A stretch of DNA of 64,000 nt, taken from the NCBI GenBank assembly GCA_905147135.1, contig LR990049.1:13037428-13101427 (forward strand), in the 5' to 3' direction. The notes beneath the pieces were generated by a model that searched no databases, had not been told where the DNA came from, and saw only the letters and a list, made by a program, of their open reading frames with translations. The translations under genes were made by a program, and so were the position numbers. Shown piece after piece: positions 12,301 to 27,300 of this stretch; the first letter of the stretch is position 1, and the number at the start of each line of letters is the position of its first letter. The DNA comes from Blastobasis lacticolella (taxonomy: Eukaryota; Arthropoda; Insecta; Lepidoptera; Blastobasidae).

Positions 12301-15300
12301 AACTCAGTTTAACTTAAAGACCAAACTAGACCATGAATCTAATAGTAGTTTATGCAACTGTCATATAATACCTAATTATATGCAGTTGCATACACTACTT
12401 TTTCTACACTCATATTTTTATGTTAAAATATCGTACCTATAATTTTTTCAACTTTGCTGGTAGGAAGCTGCGAGTCAGTTCTGTTGTATCTACGCGTCGA
12501 AGATATCAAGCGGCGGGAAATTCAATTTACTACTTTTACTTCTATTTACTTCAAATAAGAAAAAACATTCACAAACACAAATTACAACAATTAGAAAAAA
12601 TATTCTGGTTAGCGGGAAAATAATTACACAGAAAATATAAACAGGAAAATTTAAATTTAAATTTGTCAAAGACATTTAAGGTATTCAGCCTACATTTTGC
12701 CGTGTCTCAGCGCCCGACAAAAAATTTTAAAAATAAAAGTGTTGCATAATGATTAAAAAGTTATTTTACGTTACAGCTGTATTTAAATTAGTATGGGAAA
12801 TGCTGCATCGAAAAGTAATTTTTTAAAATTTTATAGGCTGGCGTGAAAAAAGTGTTGCGTTAAACAACTGTTTTCGAATATGAAATTGGAACATTACGCT
12901 ATGAGTGTAGATAAAATTTATTTCAGCTTAGGTGGGAATCGCCCCAAAAGCTTGGTACAACTACCCGGTATGAATGATTACCACTTACCACGTCGTAAAC
13001 AACACAAAACAGATCTAAGTAGGTGGGTACTCTAATATTCAGGAACCACTAAAACTTCTCCGACGTGGGATTGAAACTTCCCTTTCAATAATTTTTCCGC
13101 CTAGCTTTCCCAAGAGCATCTCAACTGGTACGTTAGTAGTAGTCGCATTATACTAAAGACTGGAATTTATATCGCTTTTTGTTGTGTTAATTTTCTAGAT
13201 GAGGTCCGGAATGTCGATGAGCGAAACATTTTGGCGGGCTCGATTTTTTGCTAAGAGTAATTAAACTGTAGCGGTGGCCATTACAAGGCGGCTCGCATAT
13301 TTACAAACGTAAGAATGAAGAAAGTCTGGCCGGAGAAATGATCCCAGGCCTCAAGCATACCCACAACTAATTTAATGACGAAATTGCTTCTCCCATACTG
13401 ACAAATCGTAAGAATTTGTTTTTTGTTCCAGTAACATCGTTACTTCCTATTCCTCAAAGAGCCGTGAAGAGTAAATTCTTTGGGTTCAGTGGTAAGAGAT
13501 AATTATTCGTCGATCAATTAATGGGTCGGTCATTATGGTGGGTTCACGAGTCCGGAGTATAAAATTGGGGGAGTACCTAAAATAATTTAGGTTTGGTTTT
13601 TCTATGTACGGCGTCTACGAATATTATTTAAACTGTCCGATTTCCGAATCGCCTAACAAGCGTGAACTAAGGCATGTTGGAGTAGGTTTACAGTGGCGAA
13701 TTATTACGAGCCGCTAATGGATAAACATTAACATTAAGTTGCCTAAATTAGTGGTAAACTTATACATTACTTCAATTAACTCAATTTTAACTCATCGAAC
13801 AAAAAATCCATTAATGACAACTATACCTAATTAGTATATTTACTTATTTATACTTTTTTATTTTATTACTTACTTAATTTTTTAAACATGTCAATTAAGA
13901 ACAATTGGGTAGGTATTCTCAATAAATTATTAAGTACAAATCGGGGACAATACAAGGAACTGGATGTATTACGTGCCATACCTGTAGGTAAGCGTCGACC
14001 AAGAGGTAATTTGCTACAGGGGCGGCGGAAGGCGGAGGGGGTCCTATAATTGCAATTATTACTTATTTATTAAGCGAGCTCTGCATCCGGCGTGTAATTG
14101 CGGCTCGGAGTCGCGTAATGAGGTCCCTGCCCCGCGACGGCATTGCTGGAACCGTATGGGACCTTAGTTGTTTTTGGGGCTTGCATATTCTTGTGAAAGT
14201 AATATTTTAGTACCTACCTACATCGTTTAGTATTTGTAAATATACTTTACTAGTATTTTATTTTTTTTAAATGTAAAAAAGTAAGTTTTTCTTTATTTAG
14301 TTTTCATTAAGGATATATAGAATTTACCTATGTTTTATTATTAATCAATATTTACTAATGTATCTGCAATCGTCTACAAATAAGATATTATCAGGTTTGA
14401 TAGATGACGCAGAGCAAGTTCGTGTACTTAAACAAACTAGTTTTAAGATGACCGTTAGGACATTGATATTAAAATAAGTGAAAAGATAAGAATAAAAAAA
14501 AGTTGGACCAAAATAACAGGTCCCACCGAGATTTGAACTCGGATCGCTGGATTCAGAGTCCAGAGTGCTAACCATTACACCATGGGACCGTTGGATTCGG
14601 AGTGCGAAATTACCAGTTAGTTCCGTTATAAGCTTTCATCTTATGTTTAACATGGTATGCCACAATAGTGTCCACAACTTACAAGTTTCGAAGTATTTTT
14701 ATGTTTATTTCTTTTTTCATAGCTGTTATAATGTCAAAGGTCAATATACTGATACGCCGTCAAGTTTTTCACGCTTCATTTAATATACCGCTGACTCTAC
14801 AATTTTATGTTTATTTCTTGATTATTATTGACTGTTATAAAATAGGTAAGTATAAGTGTTTATATTCTACGTCAATCAACCTTGGAAGGTATAGCATTTT
14901 CAAGGAATAATATACCTACATATACTTAAGTACGTACTAATAATTTTTAATATGCACTTTAACACATGAATAAACAGCCACGCGGACTCTGACGGAGTAA
15001 TAAATATCTAGATACAGATATCGGCCTATTAGCCGTGTGGTGTCCGGCAGAGTAGAATAGCACCAACCCCTTATACTCATGGGTGTCGTACAAGGCGACT
15101 AATGTTTTTGAGGCGAAAGATCAAGAGTCTCCGTAGTCTGGAAAATGGGCAGCAGCATTTTCCATTGTTATATTTAAACACTGCGATCTCGAACCCGCCT
15201 GCCAAGCGTGGAGATTATCGCAATAACCTCCCCTTTCGTGGGAGAGGCTTAGGGCCTCTTGTGGGTCCTGCAGTGGACTGTTACGGGCTGTGATGATGAT

Positions 15301-18300
15301 ATCGACCATAAATAATGCACATCGGCTTGATTCGGCTTCGTATTTACTCCCACGCGTGCGACAGAGACGACGCTTTACGAAGCCGAGCTAGCCGAAGGGC
15401 ATTATTTACGGACGATACCTGTACCGTATTTACTATTAGGAGCCCTGTAAAGCAATAAATATCTAACATTCAATATCATATCAATATTATGCTCATATAT
15501 CAATTTATATGAGCATTCAGATTAATAACTTACCTACATTTCGTAGTAAATAATATACTACGTACTCATCTACTCCGTATCGGATATAACTAAGAAGCGT
15601 ATCAGATAAGTTAATCCTTTACTAAGCATAAGAAGCCGTAAGTAATTTGAGTAATTTAAAGACACAACATACACAACATTATAGACACGACAATGTAATT
15701 TACTATAATGTTATTGTAGTGTTGATACAAGTAGGTTAGCTATCGACAATTATCGTCCTTAGTCACATTGAGACGACCCGATGACCGTGGTCCCGATGCA
15801 ACAGTGCCAACGACACGTATTCAGATAAGTTGGCCAGGGAGGCAATGGAAGGGGGGTCAAATAATAAAATTAAGATTATCTGGTCAGGGAAGCACCCAGA
15901 AGGAGGGGGAGGGGTCAAATAAAAATCACCCATTCAAGTCACATGAACAATATCAACTAAGGGCGGATTGCACCAAAAACGTCATTCTTAAACGCGTTTA
16001 AGAATTTGGTGCAAGCCGAGCTGAATGTTTACATCAAGCATTAAAGTATGTACCTAAGCGTACTTAGATGCACAAACCCAAGGTATTGGCATGATCTCAT
16101 AATTATTAAGCCACTTGTTGTTTTACCTATACCTACATACCTACTAGATGCGTCTCTGTCCTTACATTGTCCGTCAATGCCTGCCTAGATACAGAGTTTC
16201 CTTTACTAGTGTCTCATGGTACACGCTAATTTTACGCCACTTGGACCTTAATTCCGTCCGCTCATAATAGCGAAATAATTGACAAGATTAGCATAAGATA
16301 ATTACATAACGATTTTTATTATCATGTCGTTGTTGGTGATGACTTAATCTAATAAAGTCGTAATACCTATAGCAAAAACTATATTACAAACTCCACAAAT
16401 CTTGATCAGATGGTTTTTAAGTAGGTTTAGGTATAAGTATAAGATGTTAATAGAACTTATTTTTTATTAAAAATTCATTCATATTACAGTACATTGGTGG
16501 ACTTAAAGCTACGTAGCTTTATGTACCAGTCAACCAGAAAGCATTTATCAAAAAATTACAAGGCGCTGCACCAAACAAGAAGAGAACAGAAAATAGAAAA
16601 AGTAACATTACATTTAAATCTTACAAACTTGAGAAAGGCAATGTGTAGAATATTGAAAATATTTTAGACAACTTATATCGAAGACATTTTCATGTAGAGA
16701 AAGTCGTGAGGATTCCATAAAAATGCTTCAATATTCTGAGTTATCCTTACGAAGATGAGTCCAACAACAAAGGCACCGAAGGAGGCGTCGAGTTATGAGG
16801 TTGGTCATTGGCCCGCTATTATTAGATATTGTTTCGAGATGTTCATGCGCTGAGATGCGCATAATGATCGCTCGGGCTGCGCGGGACCGGACGGCCTTGC
16901 GCTTGCTCATCCCCGACCCCAACATTGATACTAGCTAGCTAGTTATTATACTATGAGGTACGTAAAGCTACTATACTTAGGTATACATAGAGGCTGGAAT
17001 ACAGCGCATCATTTTTCTTTGATCCAGATGGATGTTTCAATTTCGCAATAGTGAGCAGATGAGGATTGAGTGGCTCACTTAGTGTAATGTGTTTTTACGA
17101 CCCTTTTCCCACAATGTTGCACAGGGATGTAATTCCTAATTTTGATATAGCTTACTAGACGTTTTCGCAAATTGCATACTGTAAAAAATGGGACACCGCC
17201 CATTGTCGCATCCGCTCAGTCTATGTGAGACGAATAAATAATTGAAATCCCCAATACTCCAACACTCATAGTTTTGGATGGCAGCTGTTAATCTAACAAC
17301 CCCTAATGATTATCACAAAATTAGGTAATTCAAGAATTTGTTTACTTTTTATACAAAAGAGTTCAACACGTAGACGTTTATGTCTTTTATATGAATGTAA
17401 AAATGAACTTACATAATTAAAATTTGTAATATACCAGGTTTCTATTACTCTAATTAAGAGCGCGGTTAACAGGTTAAACATTTGTGTTATTGTTATACGT
17501 ATACACATTAAATCAACACTTCGTTCGCATGTGAACTCTGCCCCTACTCCATCCTTACTCTACCCTACCCCATCTTTCTGATGCAGATCCAGTGGACATT
17601 CTGGAACAGTATACATATACAGTATAGACGTTCTATCTGATACAGACATTCTAGTGGACGGTGTGATACTGTGATACAGTGGTGATCCTGAAACAGGGGA
17701 CATTTTGATATAGTGGACCATGAACAACGATATCCACAATGTATTGATTTGTCAACTAGCTAATTTCTAAAACGTTTCAGTTTTTATTTATAGGTAATGA
17801 AAACGTACAAGTAAGCTAGAAAGATAGACAGCAAAACGCAGAACTTAAATTAGTATCAAATTCAATGTCAGAATATGGATTTGTACGTAATCACTACCAA
17901 GTTTGTGATCGATACGAAAACCTTCATTAACCAATAGTTCGTACGTTACAACAAAAGCTGTTGTACTGTTTACGAACTAAATGTTCAGTTTTCGTCAATT
18001 AGACAACGTTTGTCGAAGTAATTGGTGTGCAAGGCCCTTGCGGCGTGTGTGGGTCATGGGTGTACGCGTAATGAGACTGCACGGGAACTAACATCTTAGT
18101 CATGAGCTAGCATTGAACGAAGGTAAATATTTGAACTAAGAGCCACGGAGGATGATATAATCTTCAAATTGCGATTAATTGCGACGTATTTATGCGTTAT
18201 TAAAAACGACACGCCACTCCGTGCTGGGAATACGAATCTGAATTATGTAAAAACGGGTAATTACAGTCACAGAACGACACAGCGGCACGTCATATTGTCC

Positions 18301-21300
18301 TCGGTGACTGACTTAATACTCCTCATTTGCCTTGTGTTAATGTGGCCAGTTGCCTAGACCCGACGCGCAATTTACGCGGAATAGGTGCTAGCGTCGCTCC
18401 CGGCACGCCGTGACGAGACGGGCTGACAGCCGGACCGCAGATTACACATAATAAAGCTTATTATCTGCGACTATTGTAAACGATAAGGAAGAGTTTTTGT
18501 TAGAAAAGCCTTCGGGCTTTTACGCAGCGCTATTTTGTGTAACGAAACCATAGAATACGAAATATGTAGCGTAGGGTTGAATATGTGAATCAGATTGCTT
18601 ATGTTAAGCTTATAGAGTTGTAGATAATTATATCACTAGTTTGCTTTATGTACCTATTAGTCATTGTTTATAAATATTAGTATAATTTATAAAATTGCGA
18701 ATGCGATCGCGAATATATCATACAAAGCACAAGCAAAAAATTTAACATTTATTAGATAAAAAATGGAGTGCTATTGAATAATGCTCGAGGAAAAAATATT
18801 AAAATCATATTAAGGATTTTTTACGTGCACCAACGAGATCTCTGAGCCAGCTGGTCTCTGTGTGAACTCGATGAATCATACGCCGAGGCTTCGACGTGTA
18901 GTCCTTTGTGATTTAACATACTCCAAATCATAACACGATAATACCTACATACCAACGTGATAAAGTGACAAAAAACCTTGACATGCGAATACCGAAACTT
19001 CTTTACATGATCGTAAAAAATAATTTACACTTATAAGAACTAGCTCTCAAGGCTTTGAACTGAATCAAGGTTGACTCCCGCACTTCTTGTTAGAACATGG
19101 TGTTAATTAATCATTTGCTAAGCATGAAGGTAAGTACATATGCGTTGATTGACTGACTACCTGTGAAAAATAAGACGTTATCAGTCTGATGATCGATTAG
19201 GAAAATTAAAATTAAGCAAGGAAGGAAATTAGGATTAGGATTTCTCTCGCTGTTAGAAATTCAACATTTTTCTTAATCCATTGTTCTGTATTTGTAATGT
19301 CACTAAAAACTATGTTCAACATTAAATTATTGTAGAAGATCGTTAATAATAAGTTTCTTTCAGAGATTTCAGTAACATATCTAATACAAATTTGTGGCTA
19401 GGAAAAATGTCAAATTCGGGATGTCACAGCGCGAGAATAGGGCTCCAGGATTGCCTACAATTTTTTTATTTTTAGTACGTCAAAATAAAATATACCTACA
19501 TATCTACGTACGTAAAAGAAGTCTCAAAAAAGACAAAGTTCGAAAGTGTATTTATTTATATGGAATTTTTAAAATCGATGACTTCTCAAGACCATTGGTG
19601 AATTTTGGTGAGTAAGATGGCTTCGTGTAAGTTTTAAAGTGCACACTTACAAAGCACACAAAAATTGTTTCGTTTTGGAAATTCGAATGTCTGAGTATCG
19701 CCTAACCAGAATTGTCTAATGGTGGGTTTAAAATTGTCAGTTCCAAGAACGTACGTAGAATATAGTAAAAGCTTTCGTGGTAAATGGCGTACCATTTGTC
19801 AACTAAAAAGAAAGTATCCATTGTTTCTTATCAAGAAGCTTTGTCTGAAAAATGAGGACAATTCGTCTAACGAAGATTTCATCTACGATATTGCCTAAAC
19901 ACTAAGTATATTCATAGATAGTAGCAGTTAATTTTTCTTCTAAAAAAAATAAGAGAAAATAACAACAAGGTATAAAATCTTAAGTTAATGGTGAATGTAA
20001 CTTTTAAAACTTGTATTATTGGTTTCTGAGGGTTATGGAGTTCAAAGAGAAATCACCCGATTGACGGCGAGGCGGACGGCTGTCAACACGTTTGAAGACT
20101 GAAGAATGCGCTCGTGTGAGCCAAAGAATGCACACCGCCAAAGCCGCATTCTGCCGCAGAACGATCAATTTGATCGCCATAACCAAGCCATAACGAGATA
20201 TGGCCGCGGCAAGGATCGACCGCCATTTTTCTCATTTCCCCCCGCGCGTATCTATTTGAGCTTATGGACGCTGCTGAAGAGAATCGATGATGATCCCTGT
20301 AAAAACGAATCTAATAGGAGAGAACGTAGAAGTAAGAAATACGAAAAACGTGGTTCCCTTCTACCAGTGTTATAGTGATCCAACTTCACTGTGTTAATTG
20401 CTGGGGTAATAATAATGCGAGCAAAATAAATCATATTCTGAGACTTATTTACACGGGCGTTTCTAATTCACTATCACAGCCTATGACAGTTCACTGCAGG
20501 ACTTAGGGCCTCTCCCACGAAAAGGGAGGTTATTGCCATAATCTCCACGCTTGGCAGGTGGGTTGGAGATCGCAGTGTTTCGCTATATTTATGGAAAACG
20601 CTGCTGCCCATTTTTCAGTTTACGGAGACTCTAGATCTTTTACCTCGTAAACATTAGTCGCCTTGTACGACACCCACGTAAGGGGTTTGTGCTATTCTAC
20701 ACTGCCGGACACCAGACGGCTATGTTTCTAAATACTTGCATATAAATACTAAATAACCTACTACTACACTTACTTATAAAGTGATTGGTGCCAATAGCTG
20801 CGCGTACGCAGCCGCGCCGCAGTTACGCTGCGGTATTCGCGGTCTTTTATGGTTCCCGGACAACAAATCGCTGCGCGGTACCTACGCCTAGGTCTCATCA
20901 TCGCACGCTTCGTATGGCGTCGCTATTTATGGGCAATAATGTGCAAGGATATGTGAAGAATGTTAGTACACGACGTTTTTATTGTTTAACCGATTTAACG
21001 ATGTCGGCTCCGTGGTACTGTCAGATCTGCGCCGGTCAAGTAATAGTCGGACACACTGCGCGCCGCCAGCGTAGATAGACTAAGGTTTATTTTATTGGAG
21101 GTACCATTTTCAAATTTTTTAAAGGTATGTCGCTCTATTTTGTTTATTTATCCAAAAATTAAGTAAGCTCATTACCGGGGGTGATTACTTTGATTTACTA
21201 GGTAACCTTTTCTGTATAAATCAAGGTATTTTTATACACATAAAAGACGGTACACTGGTGGTAACACTGAATGAAACATTAGAACCTATGGAGAAAGTTA

Positions 21301-24300
21301 GGTCCGTACTATGTACAAATTGTGAGTTTATTACCTATTACCTACTCAATTGGGCGTGATCTTTATTTCGTATTCTTAGATGCTGGTGAAATGTCCACCT
21401 TATAGGAGGCCTACCAAGCGCGGTCTGCGAGCTATGTGCCCTGCCCACTGCCACTTAAGCTTGGCAATCATTCCTCTTTTAAAGTAACCACGGTCCTCAT
21501 AAACGTCTGAGATTTCTCAAATATTTAGCGTTAACACATACTAGTGTTACATTCTTATTCATAAACATTCTTTATAAAATTTTAAAAGGTTTATTTTTAT
21601 GGTAAGCATTGATATTTCCGAGTGGCCAGCATGCCGCGATTGCCGCGCGAGTGTGTCGCGTAGCGGTACTCCGGTCACGGTGCGCTGTTGCGCGCGCGCA
21701 CCCACCACTTGTATTGGACAAGTCCCGCTTAGTCGCGATTAACTTTGACAGCATTACTTGTTTTGTTTTTTTTTTCTTGGTAAAAAATGCATCGCAGCAC
21801 CGGCGTGACAGTCGGGAAGCTAATCTTGATCTATGCCGCGTATGAAATAGTTTACAGTTATAATTAGATGATGACGTCGATGATGACTCTGCATAGCATT
21901 CTACTCGTAGTTTTGATTAATTTATTCGAATACTTTTAAGCGAAATGTTGTGGTTTCTCCGGACTCATTTTGGGACACAGTTACATTATACTATTCTACT
22001 TCATTCATTTTCTCATCGTCACTGAAATAATTCAACCGCCAACTATTCTACTGATGCCGACGGTTTTGGAATCACAAACAATGCATGGATTTGTACTACA
22101 CTCTAGCGAAGCGCCCCGACTTCACACGGATTATTTCGTCTTTTTATTACTATACAATTCGTGTAATATACAAATAAACCTTCCGGAAGAAATTATCTAA
22201 CTGATGGTGAGAACAGCATCAAAATCAGTTGTGTGGTTTATGCGGAGTTAGCGGCAATACAGACAGTCAAACAGACGCGGAAAGCGACTTTATAAAGAAC
22301 CAACAAAGTCTCGGTCAAGATCTAGATCTTCGCCATCACTATACTTAAGGAAAACCTGGCCAAGATCTCAAAATGAGTAGCGTGCAATTGCAAGCGTCAA
22401 CTGCGACAGATCAATCAATGGCGGCACCGTTGATAACGGAACAAATAATGTCACAATAACAACGAGATTACCTACGTTGTGAATCGAAGCAGTTTCCACC
22501 GGCTCCACACAGCGATGACTATAATCACGCATCCAACGCTACCACAACGTAATAGCGATAACTGCAGGTTACCTAGAACTAGAAAGTAGCACGTCGAGTA
22601 CACCATCTAGACGACAATAGCGTATGTTACACACTGTATTTGTTATCGTCTACTTACGCGGCTTGCAGCAAATTCTTAAACGCATTTAAGCTGATACTTA
22701 AACAAATAAGATTACAAATAAAATAAAATAAATCATAACAAGCTTTTATTGCGCGGTATAATACCTGCTCATCAAGAACATTCCAAAGAGCAAAAACATA
22801 TTATTGCGTTCATTATTTACTATGACCACCTTCCGACTCCATCATCAGACCTGCTTCATGGTAACATATGAATGCATTGTCATTCCAAGTCACATAGGTA
22901 CACCAAATTTCCGCTCAATCGGATACCAAATGGTCGAATGGTTTGCAAATTTTGACGGACAACTTACATACGAACAGTGCAAGTTAAATAAAAGCTTGTT
23001 AAAACGTTAAACGTCATTCTTAAACGTGTTTAAGAATTTGGTGCAAGCCAGGCTTATTACTTGACAATAAACGTTCAACTAAACTCTGAGCAATCGCTAT
23101 AAATGTAAGTTACTCTGGAATTACAAGGAGAGACGACCTGTAAATATGCCATGTCGTGTTTCCTTCCTGTTGTTTGTCATTCATTGTACTTACTTCTTAG
23201 TTAACTACACGTGTAGTCTTATTCGAAAGTATTCTATTTATTTCTCTTTTACCGATGCACCTCGGAATTTCTAAACTAGACTAGAAAAGGTCATTTTTGT
23301 ATGGAGATAGGTGTGAATATGTCAAACAACTACATTTTTAAAATTTTTGCCGCGACTGCGACAGGACCTGCTAGTTTATAATACATATCTTCCCATTAGT
23401 TTCACCCTGGTCTCTTTGCACAGAATAAGAAAATTTCAGTACCTAATTTAAAATAATCTTTTAGCCTTCCCGCGGTACCAAAGTAACTTTTAGTGGTCCA
23501 GGTATCATGTCAAAATTGAACCTGCAGAACAAAATTCAATAAAATATATTGGTCACTCCATCAAACTCACTATACCCAGGTCATCGTTCCTATTTGAGGC
23601 TGGCCTTGATGAGGTATAAATTATGATTAATAATGAATACGCTCCTCGGACCACTTTCTCCCAGACGCACCCACTCGCCTATAAAATTTCTTTAAGGTAA
23701 ATGCACCTATTAAGGCCCGAGGTCTCCAAAAGGAAAGGGGCCGGTGTAGGTCAAGGTCCGCGGTCACTCACCCAGTACCCTCAGCCTGCCACCGATGGAC
23801 GTATTTGCTTATATCTACGTCATTGGGACGAAAAGTTTTTATTTATTTTATAAAGATAAACATAATTTGCTAAAAGCACAGAATACAACTACTTGTTGAA
23901 TGTGAATGATCGATTATCACTAGAAGCATATGGGAGAAAGGGTTACTGCTAAGAGTAAAAAAGTTGCATTTTCTTTTCATGTTTTACAAGTATTTAAGAT
24001 GGTGACATGTTTCCAGTATACACATAGGTACCTAATTCAAATACCCCGAGTAGTGTAGTTATTCTCTAAGCAATAAATAAAAACACTCCAAATATCAATG
24101 CATTAAATCAAATATTGTAATCTAATACTCTTGACAAAAAAAACTACAATGTAAAGCTTTAAAGTTTGACAGGTGTCAGTGGGTACCTAATGGGTTCTTC
24201 TTAGCAGACTAACATTTATTCCTCACATCATAAAAAATACTACGTGTAGGTATGTCACTGGGTCCCACTGTGATGAATGGTAATATCGGCGTCACCTGCG

Positions 24301-27300
24301 CAGTGGTTTATCGTTTTCTGTCCACATTTCCCGCTGTAGGTCGCGGTGACAATTTTCGGCACACTGACCTGACATTGCGGTTGAGTCTGGTACTTTATTA
24401 TTGGAAAACCACATTCCTTACGTGTCTCGATTTCCATATTTTTGTAAAGTTAGGATTAATTTGACGAAAACAGTTGCTTATTTCAGGAATTATTACAATT
24501 ACTTTTTGGAAGCGTGTTCGTAGTTATTCTATGAATTTTTAACATCAAAAGCTTATACAATTACGTAATTTAATTTATTGGTTTGTAACAAAAAATAAAC
24601 CTCTGAATTACGTTTCTTACGAGGTAACATGCGTCGTGACCGACGATAGTAATACTTCCTCAAAAAAATCCTTGAATAACATAAATATTATAATTTTGAC
24701 AATGTAATAAAAATATATTATATTGAATAAAGAGAAATACTGAAGAACTGCGAGATGAATAAGGATTTATTGCGTATTGTGCGCGCAGGATTCGATTTAC
24801 TTGCAATCAAAAGCTGTCAAGCACAAAGAAGAAAGATAAAATTTACCATCCATCATTATATTAACGGTTCATTAGCAGGATGATGTATGGTCACATTAAG
24901 GTTCGTTCTCAAGTTATCCATGATTAGGTAATTACAATTATGCAGTAAAGACTGGGCGTGTATAGGTCCCAATAAATCAAAATTGCATATCTACTGTCGT
25001 GAATTACTTGCACCAAGATAATTCGGATGAGAGAGTAAATGCAGTAGTACTTCTCATTCTTTTTATATAATTATTTTCTCTGAAATAGATAACGCGAAGA
25101 TAAGGTGACTGGAAAGTAGGTGATTTAATGACATAGGTGTGAATTTCATCGAAGGGATTATAGGGCCCTACGTCCATCGTCTGGGCCCAAGCCAATCTCA
25201 CCTGCAAGCCCTGCTGTTATACGGACGAGGCTCTGGCGAATCAGCTTGCTGCTGAGTCTGGATTTACCGATAGGAAGAAGAGTGAAGGTATGCTAGCTAC
25301 GAAATGAAATTAGAAAAAATCGTATTTTGTAGCTGGCAGAATTCTGGCGACGAAATGGTACGAATGTCGAATTTCAAAATCAATTTTGATCCTTCTTTAA
25401 ATTGTTTTTATGGCATATGGCGGTTTGTAATATGGAACATCAGGTCTTTATCGTCATGTCGAATATTATAATGTGTAGGGAATAAGATTTAAATGTAAAC
25501 CTTACTTAAATAGGTACATATACTTGGACTATTTTCCTTCCCATGAATGAGGTAGATATTTGCATTCGAATCAATGCAGTCAGAGTCGCATTCCACTAAA
25601 ACCTGTTGCTGATCAATTAGCGTTGATTTATTCTAATGCGACATATTGTGTGAAAACTGTTGTCCCCGGACTGACCACCTCCCGGTCATAAGAGCGCCCA
25701 TCGAGATAAAGATACGTGAATCACGATATTATGCAGCATGTTTTTGTAAGTTAATTAGATGCCGCGGTAAATAAATTTTCAATACAAAGGTTTTTATGAA
25801 ATGTTATGTTCTAATGGTCTTGGCATATCTATTGTCACTCCAGACTCGTCATTTGCTATTTACTCGTGGACCCATAAACATACTCTTGACCAGAATGCGT
25901 ATTAGCATGTTGTAGGCCTACTTACTGTTAAATTAATGACATCTATCTATTTTATATAACAATCAATTGCTGTGCGTTAATCTCGCTAAAACTTAAAAAC
26001 GGCTGGACTGATTTGAATAATTATATTTTTATTATATCTAGGTTATAACAATGTGGTGGTGGTTTTAACACAAAGAAAAAAGGTAGGTAGGGGTAAATTA
26101 GGTGTAGGGTAAAGGTATGGTAGGGGTAAGACGCCACGCGAAAAAAGTCGCGCCGCACCCAGTATCCCTAATAAAAATAGGTCCGTAACGTAACCTTACT
26201 CCATGAAACATGCATTACTTAAGTACCAATCAAAATTCCCTGTTATTCTCAGTTGTATTCCCTTTCTCATTAAAGTATTGAGTACCGAGTCCGCGGTCGA
26301 TTGGATCTTAATGAGCGAGTTTTGGTATCGTTTCGGGCTAGGCGAGGAGCGGTCAGTGATCCCGGCGCGGCCGTGGGCGGCAGGCACGGGCTCAGTCTTG
26401 GTCACTGGTGCTAAAAGATGCTTCAATGAAACACCTGTATTCGGTCAGATTTGATCTAGAGGAAAGATTAGTCTGAGATAGAAAGGGGTAAATAGGCATT
26501 AAAGAAATTTCTACTTTGAAAGAAATGCTTCCTAAGAAATAAAATAAAATTTTAAATCTCTTCTGCGAAGCCAGGATAATTTAAATCGAACAAAACAATT
26601 AGGTACCTAAATTCGTAAGTTAAATAAAATCATCAACACTAAAGCTGTAAACCTTATTAAACTTTGTGGTATAATAAACATTGAGTCTGATTGAACAGTC
26701 TCGGGAGCCGATTAGCACCCCGTGACGTGATTATTATTATTATTAAAATAAACTCTACGCTAAAATAAACAGAAAACGCTACCTATAGGTACCCAACAGC
26801 CCTCTTAGTTTAAAATTTTCGGCATTGCATTATTTTTTACTAAATGGTGAAACCGGCCGCGCCTCTGGCAAGTATAGGTGGGGAAAGTGAATTGGGGATC
26901 TCCCAAACTGCAGTCGCGATAATATCCGTGTGATAACATCGTTTTGGCCAAAGAAAAGCCTCCCACAGTGGTGCAGTTAGAACATTCTTGTTTACAATGG
27001 CTTCGTCACGTCGCGTTTAGGACACGGAATCATTTTGTGTTAGGCAAAGATAATTCTTATTAAGTCAACATCATCATCAAAATCAACATCGACTTATGTC
27101 TTAGAAGCTAACCAGCTAGGACCTAGGATAGGCTAGGAAATGGGCAAATTTAACTTTACAACTTAATATTACATTCTACGCTGCGATGTCAAGCGTGGAG
27201 ATTATGGCATTATCGTCTACTGATGTGGAAGAGGATCAAGTCCAGATGGATGGCTTATTGGCTGTTGATATGATGATGATCCAGCCGACAATCACGATTT

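Noticed and set aside
20785..21078. 97-codon open frame
   Set aside because: Arg/Ala-rich translation of GC-rich DNA with no recognisable domain.
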